Part shown: positions 1 through 6,009 of the stretch, piece by piece
Numbering within the stretch: the stretch's first letter is position 1
How the letters are laid out: each line of letters begins with the position of its first letter
Origin: an uncultured Ruminococcus sp.
GTDB taxonomy: Bacteria; Bacillota; Clostridia; Oscillospirales; Acutalibacteraceae
Assembly (NCBI GenBank): GCA_902773265.1
Contig: CACYDZ010000268.1
Coordinates: 1 to 6,009 of the forward strand
DNA: 6,009 bases
Direction: 5' to 3'
Position numbers and translations under genes: made by a program
Notes under the pieces: model-generated
Database searches by the model: none
Seen by the model: only the letters and a program-made list of their open reading frames with translations
Told to the model about the DNA's origin: nothing

Positions 1-63
1 AAGTTTTTGTCGAACTTTTTTCAAAAAGTTCGTGGGGTCAAGGGGTGAAACCCCTTGTGGGAT
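1..63. repeat. Two-hairpin dispersed repeat, left copy
   Basis: This 63-base stretch recurs, with a few substitutions and two small indels, at the right edge of the window (5947-6009), so it is an interspersed repeat seen twice in 6 kb. It contains two stem-loops: a 10-bp stem (11-20 with 23-32, CGAACTTTTT/AAAAAGTTCG, 2-nt gap) and a 7-bp stem (39-45 with 51-57, CAAGGGG/CCCCTTG, 5-nt loop). The copy begins at base 1, so it may extend to the left of the window. It carries no coding sequence and no transposase. From general knowledge, repeats with a GGGG-loop-CCCC core are common between genes in Ruminococcus-like Clostridia; assigning this copy to such a family is inference. Confidence 0.85.
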
Positions 64-64
64 T

Positions 65-125
65 TTAAAGGGCAAAGCCCTTTAACTGCCCAAAAATCAA
101 ACAAAATTTGCGTAAGCAAATTTTG
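65..125. other. Two further perfect hairpins upstream of parB
   Basis: Two more perfect inverted repeats follow the left repeat. The first is TTAAAGGGC/GCCCTTTAA (65-73 with 77-85, loop AAA). The second is CAAAATTTGC/GCAAATTTTG (102-111 with 116-125, loop GTAA, which fits the GNRA tetraloop pattern). GGGCA at 70-74 can alternatively pair with TGCCC at 87-91. Neither stem is followed directly by a clean T-run, so I do not call either a terminator for an upstream gene, although a T-rich stretch (141-147) lies further downstream. The last hairpin ends 23 nt before the parB ribosome binding site and would lie in the parB leader if transcription starts further upstream. A role in mRNA stability or attenuation is possible but unproven. 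Confidence 0.6.
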
Positions 126-148
126 ACTATTCTTTGCTGATTTTTTTG

Positions 149-156
149 AAAGGAGG
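149..156 (+). promoter_or_regulatory. Ribosome binding site of parB
   Basis: AAAGGAGG lies 6 nt before the ATG at 163, close to ideal complementarity to the 16S rRNA 3' end, and fixes the parB start. I found no convincing -35/-10 pair in bases 1-148, so the promoter is probably upstream of the window. Confidence 0.85.
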
Positions 157-162
157 ATAAAC

Positions 163-1050
163 ATGGCTTCAAAATTTAAAAAAGGCGGTCTTGGAAAAGG
201 ATTAGGAGCAATCTTCATTGAAAACGAAAACGAGAGTGATAACAGTCCTGTTACCTTGCGGATTTCAGAAATTGAACCGAACAAATCTCAGCCACGCCGA
301 GAATTTGATGAAAATGCTTTGGCAGAACTGGCACAGTCGATAGCTCAGCATGGCGTATTACAACCGTTGCTTGTACGACCGATTGCTGACGGCGGTTATC
401 AGATAGTTGCCGGAGAAAGACGCTGGAGAGCAAGCCGAATGGCAGGTTTAAGTGAAGTTCCTGTTGTTATTCGGGAACTGACCGATTTGGAAACAACAGA
501 AATCGCATTGATTGAAAATCTTCAGCGGGAAGACCTCACCCCTATCGAAGAAGCATTCGGTTTCAAAAAACTTATCGAAGAATACGGAATGTCGCAGGAA
601 GACATTTCCAAGATTGTCGGCAAATCCCGACCCGCTATTGCCAATGCGTTACGCTTGCTTTCGTTACCGTCAGAAATTATCGACCTTATCAACAGCGGAA
701 AGTTAAGTGCAGGTCATGGCAGAACACTGTTGGGACTGAAAAATCAGGAAGATATGCAAAAATGTGCTGAAGTCTGTCTGGAAAATGACATCTCTGTCAG
801 ACATCTGGAAAACATTGTTAAGAAAATCAACAGTGAAACAGAAAACAATAATGTTTCACGTGAAACATCAAAAAAGAAAACAAAACGACTTGCTTACTAC
901 GATGAGGTAGAGTTGTCGCTGAAAGAACATTTAGGAAGAAAAGTAACCGTCAACGGTGACAGCAAAGAAAAAGGTACATTAGAAATTGAATTTTACAGTA
1001 AAGAGGATTTATTTGCACTGGCACAGTTGTTGGGTAAAAATATGATGTAA
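163..1050 (+). CDS. parB: Chromosome-partitioning protein ParB/Spo0J
   Basis: This 295-residue protein is a chromosomal ParB (Spo0J): a CTP-dependent DNA clamp that loads at parS sites near the replication origin, spreads, recruits SMC/condensin and works with the ATPase ParA/Soj. The N-terminus carries the LGKGLGAIF motif (10-18), typical of chromosomal ParBs in the ParA-contacting region. The CTP-binding N-domain (about 30-130) shows GERRWRA (84-90) and ENLQREDLTPIEEA (118-131). A helix-turn-helix parS-reading domain follows (about 143-170, with KSRPAIANALRLL). A polar, lysine-rich linker (about 222-242) leads to a C-terminal dimerisation domain ending at 295. Length is normal and the protein looks complete. 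The start is set by a strong ribosome binding site. A perfect parS lies in the linker codons (852-867). ParA is usually the upstream neighbour but is not in this window. serS follows after 21 nt, suggesting co-transcription. Confidence 0.97.
   Translation: MASKFKKGGLGKGLGAIFIENENESDNSPVTLRISEIEPNKSQPRREFDENALAELAQSIAQHGVLQPLLVRPIADGGYQIVAGERRWRASRMAGLSEVPVVIRELTDLETTEIALIENLQREDLTPIEEAFGFKKLIEEYGMSQEDISKIVGKSRPAIANALRLLSLPSEIIDLINSGKLSAGHGRTLLGLKNQEDMQKCAEVCLENDISVRHLENIVKKINSETENNNVSRETSKKKTKRLAYYDEVELSLKEHLGRKVTVNGDSKEKGTLEIEFYSKEDLFALAQLLGKNMM
852..867. promoter_or_regulatory. parS: parS centromere site inside parB
   Basis: TGTTTCACGTGAAACA is a perfect 16-bp palindrome that matches the bacterial chromosomal parS consensus. 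With the flanking A (851) and T (868) the palindrome extends to 18 bp. It overlaps codons 230-236 of parB, reading NVSRETS, in the linker between the DNA-binding and dimerisation domains. ParB/Spo0J proteins load onto such sites, so the gene carries a nucleation site for its own product. The B. subtilis spo0J gene is known to contain a parS in the same way. It is the only full parS I see in the window. Confidence 0.95.
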
Positions 1051-1053
1051 GTC

Positions 1054-1060
1054 AAAGGAG
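1054..1060 (+). promoter_or_regulatory. Ribosome binding site of serS
   Basis: AAAGGAG lies 11 nt upstream of the ATG at 1072, slightly longer than the usual spacing. It sits in the 21-nt gap after the parB stop codon. No promoter or terminator fits in that gap, so serS is probably read from the parB transcript or from a promoter inside parB. Confidence 0.75.
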
Positions 1061-1071
1061 AATAATAATTT

Positions 1072-2349
1072 ATGTTGGATATTAAACTGATAAGGGAAAA
1101 TCCCGAAATGGTCAAAGAAAACATCAGGAAAAAGTTTCAGGACAGTAAACTGATTCTAGTTGATGAAGTTGTCGAATTAGACAAACAAAGCAGAGCCATA
1201 CAGCAACAGGCGGATAATATGCGTGCTGACCGCAATAAGTTTTCCAAACAGATTGGCGGATTGATGGCAAAAGGTCAAAAAGAAGAAGCAGAAGAACTCA
1301 AAAAGAAAGTCACTCAACAGGCAGAAATGTTACAGCAGTTACAGGCAGAGGAAACAAGACTGCAGGAAGAAATCACCAAAAGAATGATGGTTATTCCGAA
1401 TATCATTGACCCGTCCGTTCCCATAGGTAAAGATGACAGTGAAAATGTGGAAATTGAAAGATTTGGCGAACCTGTTGTACCTGAATTTGACATTCCGTAC
1501 CACACTGAAATTATGGAAAAGTTCAACGGAATTGATTTAGACAGTGCCAGAAGCGTAGCAGGTAACGGCTTTTATTATCTTATAGGCGATATCGCCAGAT
1601 TACATTCGGCAGTAATTTCGTATGCAAGGGATTTTATGATTGACAGAGGGTTTACCTATTGTGTACCGCCGTTCATGATAAGAAGTAATGTAGTTACAGG
1701 TGTCATGAGTTTTGCCGAAATGGATGCTATGATGTATAAGATTGAGGGTGAAGACCTTTACCTTATTGGTACCAGTGAACATTCCATGATAGGTAAGTTT
1801 ATCGACACCATCAATAAGGAAGAAAATCTCCCGTATACCTATACCAGCTATTCTCCCTGTTTCAGAAAAGAAAAAGGAGCTCATGGTATAGAAGAGCGTG
1901 GTGTATACCGTATTCATCAGTTTGAAAAACAGGAAATGATAGTTGTCTGTAAACCGGAAGACAGCAAAATGTGGTTTGATAAACTCTGGCAGAATACTGT
2001 CGATTTATTCCGTTCATTAGATATTCCCGTAAGGACACTGGAGTGTTGTTCAGGGGATTTGGCAGATTTGAAAGTCAAGTCTATTGATGTAGAAGCGTGG
2101 TCACCCAGACAGAAAAAATATTTTGAAGTCGGCAGTTGTTCCAACTTAGGTGACGCACAGGCAAGAAGACTGAAAATCCGTGTAAAAGGTAAAAATGGAA
2201 AATATTTCGCTCATACCCTTAACAATACCGTTGTTGCACCGCCCAGAATGTTGATAGCTTTCTTAGAAAATAACCTCAATGCTGACGGGTCAGTTAATAT
2301 TCCTGTTGCTTTGCGTCCTTACATGGGAGGAAAGGAAATTATCGGGTAA
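1072..2349 (+). CDS. serS: Seryl-tRNA synthetase
   Basis: This cytoplasmic class II aminoacyl-tRNA synthetase charges tRNA-Ser (and tRNA-Sec where present) with serine using ATP. The 425-residue length is standard. The N-terminus MLDIKLIRENPE is typical, followed by the long antiparallel coiled-coil tRNA-binding arm (about 28-105, rich in K, E and Q). The catalytic core shows the serine-pocket TSE (234-236), motif 2 from CFRKEKGAHG (263-272) through ERGVYRIHQFEKQE (275-288), the CCSGDLADLKVKSIDVEAW block (325-343), FEVGSCSNLGDAQARR (351-366), and motif 3 NNTVVAPPRMLIAFLENN (384-401) with its arginine at 392. The tail ends RPYMGGKEIIG. TSEHSMIG and the motif 2 loop differ from the E. coli-type TAEVPVTN and GSAGRDTRG, but key residues are kept, so I expect an active housekeeping enzyme. 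It sits 21 nt after parB and 3 nt before the membrane-protein gene. Confidence 0.97.
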   Translation: MLDIKLIRENPEMVKENIRKKFQDSKLILVDEVVELDKQSRAIQQQADNMRADRNKFSKQIGGLMAKGQKEEAEELKKKVTQQAEMLQQLQAEETRLQEEITKRMMVIPNIIDPSVPIGKDDSENVEIERFGEPVVPEFDIPYHTEIMEKFNGIDLDSARSVAGNGFYYLIGDIARLHSAVISYARDFMIDRGFTYCVPPFMIRSNVVTGVMSFAEMDAMMYKIEGEDLYLIGTSEHSMIGKFIDTINKEENLPYTYTSYSPCFRKEKGAHGIEERGVYRIHQFEKQEMIVVCKPEDSKMWFDKLWQNTVDLFRSLDIPVRTLECCSGDLADLKVKSIDVEAWSPRQKKYFEVGSCSNLGDAQARRLKIRVKGKNGKYFAHTLNNTVVAPPRMLIAFLENNLNADGSVNIPVALRPYMGGKEIIG

Positions 2350-2352
2350 AAA

Positions 2353-4122
2353 ATGGTTGTCAAAAGAATCCGGAAAATTTCTGTTCTCAGACAGAATATC
2401 ATTTTCTTTTTGTTACTGTTTTCAGCATTTCTGTTATCGTTCTGGAAATGTTTTCAAGGATTTCAGCAAGGTGACGAACCATTTTATTTTGCGATTGCCA
2501 ACAGAATTTTACAAGGTGATGCACTCTTTAAAGATGAGTGGCATTTGTCACAGCTTTCTGCTGTTTTAAGAGTTCCATTTGTTTTTCTGTATAAACTGTT
2601 TTACCATTCTACTGAGGGAATATTACTGGCAATGCGGATTATCTACTTGTTTTTTCATACAGTGGTAGGGATATTTGTCTATATCCGTCTGAAAAAATAC
2701 GGTTATACATCTGTTGTGGCAGTTGTGTTATATTATCTTTTTGAACTGTATCCGCTTTGCACATTCGGATATAATGCTACTTGCATAGATAGTCTTGTTA
2801 TTGCGGGCATTTTACTGTTTGATGAAAAACAATTAAATAAGTTACCTTTAATTGTCAGTGGCGTATTTTTTTCTTTTGCGGTGTTATCGTGTCCGTATAT
2901 GGCAGTGTTGTATGTAATCTATGGCTTATGTGCATTGTTTCGATTTTTCTGGCAGAAAACAAATACCCAAAAACTGAAAAACACCGTTATTTTTACGCAT
3001 TTGTTTACTGTGAAAACATTTTTATGGATTACTGTTGGTATCAGTATTTGTGCAGTCAGTTTTCTGATATTTGTCATATCAAGAGCAGGTATAGAAGATA
3101 TCTGGCAGAAATTCCCGTATATCATGTTCGGTGACCCTGAACATATCCAGAGTTCTTTCCTTAAAAAAATCATTGATTATTTTCTTGCCATACTGTTTTG
3201 TTGCGGATATATTTACTTTTGTTTTTTTGCGTACTTTCTTACTGTCATGGCAATGCTGTTCGACAAAAAAAGAAAGAACCATCGTGAAATTTATCTGATT
3301 GTTACTACAATCATCAGTGTCATAGCACTGGTATTGATGATGAGAAAAAACTTTCTGGAGATGTATTTTTCGTCAGTAATGTTCCCGCTGATATTCATGG
3401 GATTCACAGCATATGTGCTTTGCGAAAAGAAACCAAAAATTTTATTTTACTGTTCCTATGTAATGGGAATTTTCTATTCATTTGCCGTACATTTTGCTTC
3501 CAATCAGCTTTACAATGTCATTTTTATGGCAATGGTAGTGTCAGATATAGGCGGAATTATCTGTATCGGAGAATTACTGAAAGAAATTTTTTCTCAGCCA
3601 AAATCCTCTCAGAAAAAAGCAACAACCGGATGGATATGCTTTGGTTTATGTATGGTTGCCTTAGGTATACAAACAACAGCAGAACTATGGATTAAAACAG
3701 ATTACTGTTACGGAGACCGCTATACACAGAATACTATCTATAAAGTTGAAAAGGGAGTTGCCAAAGGACTGTTCACCACGAAAGAAACTTTTGACAGCTA
3801 TAACCAATTCTATGAAAGATTATCCTACTATCAACATAAAACACCAGGCAGGATTGTCATTGCGGATTACCGAACATGGGGATATCTTTATCTTGATAAA
3901 TTTCCGTGCGGTTCATACTCCTCATGGACTTCCGGCATCAAGACAACCTCCTATCAAAGACTGAAAAATTATTATCTGCTTAATCCTGAAAATAAAGCAA
4001 AGTATATTTATCTTCCTGAAGAAAGTGTTTCTGCGTTGGGTATTGATGATATCTATAGGGAAAGTGCGAAATACGGCTATTCTATTGAAAAACAAGACGG
4101 TATATATTATCTGGAAAGGTAA
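2353..4122 (+). CDS. Polytopic membrane protein, GT-C glycosyltransferase-like
   Basis: I do not recognise a named gene. The 589-residue product starts with a basic stretch and a first membrane helix (about 15-32), then a loop with GDEPFYFAIANRILQGD (40-56) and KDEWHLSQL (60-68). About ten more hydrophobic segments follow between about 89 and 443, for example 89-111, 119-136, 166-199, 222-242, 275-303, 312-330, 340-357, 363-380, 385-407 and 426-443. A roughly 145-residue soluble tail (about 445-589) ends the protein, probably outside the membrane, with GYLYLDKFPCGSYSSW (510-525). An acidic DE pair in the first outer loop of a many-helix protein is the hallmark of GT-C glycosyltransferases (PMT/ArnT-like, GT39/GT83), which use lipid-linked sugars; D41/E42 and D61/E62 are the candidates. 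Sugar and acceptor cannot be inferred. The gene begins 3 nt after the serS stop codon, in the same frame and without a well-placed ribosome binding site, so translational coupling to serS is likely. Confidence 0.7.
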   Translation: MVVKRIRKISVLRQNIIFFLLLFSAFLLSFWKCFQGFQQGDEPFYFAIANRILQGDALFKDEWHLSQLSAVLRVPFVFLYKLFYHSTEGILLAMRIIYLFFHTVVGIFVYIRLKKYGYTSVVAVVLYYLFELYPLCTFGYNATCIDSLVIAGILLFDEKQLNKLPLIVSGVFFSFAVLSCPYMAVLYVIYGLCALFRFFWQKTNTQKLKNTVIFTHLFTVKTFLWITVGISICAVSFLIFVISRAGIEDIWQKFPYIMFGDPEHIQSSFLKKIIDYFLAILFCCGYIYFCFFAYFLTVMAMLFDKKRKNHREIYLIVTTIISVIALVLMMRKNFLEMYFSSVMFPLIFMGFTAYVLCEKKPKILFYCSYVMGIFYSFAVHFASNQLYNVIFMAMVVSDIGGIICIGELLKEIFSQPKSSQKKATTGWICFGLCMVALGIQTTAELWIKTDYCYGDRYTQNTIYKVEKGVAKGLFTTKETFDSYNQFYERLSYYQHKTPGRIVIADYRTWGYLYLDKFPCGSYSSWTSGIKTTSYQRLKNYYLLNPENKAKYIYLPEESVSALGIDDIYRESAKYGYSIEKQDGIYYLER

Positions 4123-4165
4123 ATTTATGTGATTGAAATTCCTGTAATAATGTCGGATTTTGGTA

Positions 4166-4194
4166 TTGACAAATCTGTTTTGAACGGCTATAAT
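4166..4194 (+). promoter_or_regulatory. Consensus vegetative promoter for guaB
   Basis: TTGACA (4166-4171) and TATAAT (4189-4194) are separated by exactly 17 nt, a perfect match to the housekeeping sigma-70/sigma-A consensus. It lies in the only sizeable gap between genes of the window (4123-4258), facing guaB. Transcription should begin near 4201-4202, giving a leader of about 57 nt, too short for a purine riboswitch. I see no terminator between the membrane-protein gene and this promoter, so some readthrough from upstream is possible. Confidence 0.88.
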
Positions 4195-4210
4195 CGATAT
4201 AATAACCTAA

Positions 4211-5737
<1,527 letters not shown>

Positions 5738-5761
5738 TTAAAAAACATATCTGTAAAAATC

Positions 5762-5800
5762 AAACCTACACGCTTAATCAAAAAAGCGTGTAGGTTTTTT
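5762..5800 (+). terminator. Intrinsic terminator after guaB
   Basis: A perfect 14-bp stem AAACCTACACGCTT/AAGCGTGTAGGTTT (5762-5775 with 5784-5797) with an 8-nt loop runs into a T-run (5795-5800), and a second T-run follows at 5804-5811. It begins 24 nt after the guaB stop codon. The left arm is preceded by an A-rich stretch (GTAAAAATC), so weak termination in the opposite direction is also possible. Confidence 0.93.
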
Positions 5801-5810
5801 GGATTTTTTT

Positions 5811-5877
5811 TGTCATTTCGAGGAGCAACGCAACGAGAAATCTTTTTGTAAGATTCCTCACTCCGTTCGGAATGACA
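5811..5877. repeat. CHSERSEES-type dispersed repeat
   Basis: This is an imperfect palindrome with outer arms TGTCATTTCG (5811-5820) and CGGAATGACA (5868-5877) and an inner pairing of GAGAAATCTT with AAGATTCCTC. Read on the minus strand it gives the peptide CHSERSEESYKKISRCVAPRND, the known signature of a widespread bacterial intergenic repeat that often causes false protein annotations. It starts just past the guaB terminator T-runs. It encodes no transposase; a MITE/REP-like origin is inference. Confidence 0.85.
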
Positions 5878-5917
5878 TAAAAAGGTGTTCGGATTGACAG
5901 GGAAAGCGTTCGGATTG
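5865..5917 (+). repeat. Three short GTTCGGAWTG direct repeats
   Basis: GTTCGGAATG (5865-5874), GTTCGGATTG (5887-5896) and GTTCGGATTG (5908-5917) recur at start-to-start distances of 22 and 21 nt. The first is the end of the CHSERSEES-type element. The others may be decayed or duplicated pieces of that end, or a small operator-like array; the former seems more likely. Confidence 0.5.
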
Positions 5918-5946
5918 TTCATCAAACTTTCAGCTGTGACAATTAA

Positions 5947-6009
5947 AAGTTTTTGTCAACTTTTTTCAAAAAGTTGGCAGGGTCAAGGGGCGGCAGCCCC
6001 TTGTGGGAT
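5947..6009. repeat. Two-hairpin dispersed repeat, right copy
   Basis: This is the second copy of the 1-63 repeat in the same orientation, also 63 bases long and continuing past the window edge. The first stem is CAACTTTTT/AAAAAGTTG (5957-5965 with 5968-5976). Where the left copy has a G-C pair closing GAAC/GTTC, this copy has C-G, so pairing is kept although the bases differ. The second stem keeps CAAGGGG/CCCCTTG around a changed, one-base-longer loop (CGGCAG instead of TGAAA). Confidence 0.85.

Noticed and set aside
65..147. Terminator for a gene upstream of parB
   Set aside because: The hairpins at 65-85 and 102-125 are not directly followed by a T-run; the T-stretch at 141-147 is 15 nt past the last stem.
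123..151. Possible parB promoter: TTGACT at 123
   Set aside because: At 17 nt spacing the -10 position reads TTGAAA and overlaps the ribosome binding site.
1600..1917. 105-codon minus-strand ORF inside serS
   Set aside because: It lies opposite the conserved catalytic core of serS; no start signal or family resemblance supports it.
2279..2569. 96-codon + strand ORF across the serS/membrane-gene junction
   Set aside because: It overlaps two convincing genes out of frame and shows no recognisable protein features.
5894..5922. Possible promoter: TTGACA at 5894 with GTTCAT at 17 nt
   Set aside because: The -10 match is poor and no gene follows within the window.

Overview
The window looks like origin-proximal housekeeping DNA from a low-to-moderate GC Firmicute, most likely a Clostridia member of the Ruminococcus/Oscillospiraceae type. 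This rests on the AT-leaning base composition, strong AAGGAGG-type ribosome binding sites, a chromosomal Spo0J/ParB with a canonical parS site, and repeat families of the kind common in gut Clostridia. The taxonomic call is inference; no rRNA or other decisive marker is present.

Layout, all genes on the + strand. Bases 1-125 hold no gene: they are a chain of four hairpins, the first two of which form a repeat that recurs at the right edge. Next comes parB (163-1050), the chromosome-partition CTPase/DNA clamp, with a perfect 16-bp parS site embedded in its own coding sequence (852-867). serS (1072-2349), seryl-tRNA synthetase, follows after 21 nt. After serS, in the same reading frame and only 3 nt beyond its stop codon, is a 589-residue polytopic membrane protein (2353-4122) that I read as a GT-C-fold-like glycosyltransferase of unknown substrate. 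These three genes are tightly packed and probably co-transcribed; no terminator is visible between them.

guaB (4259-5737), IMP dehydrogenase, is set apart by a 136-nt gap carrying a perfect consensus vegetative promoter (TTGACA, 17 nt, TATAAT). It ends at a strong intrinsic terminator (5762-5800). The remaining 3' noncoding DNA is almost entirely repetitive: an element of the family whose minus-strand translation reads CHSERSEES...PRND, three short GTTCGGAWTG repeats, and the second copy of the left-edge hairpin repeat (5947-6009), which runs off the window.

The genes cover chromosome segregation, translation, a probable envelope-glycan function and GTP synthesis. I see no defence system, mobile-element gene, CRISPR array, tRNA or rRNA. 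The points most worth a second look are the parS inside parB, the hairpin repeat with compensatory base-pair changes, and the uncharacterised membrane protein.
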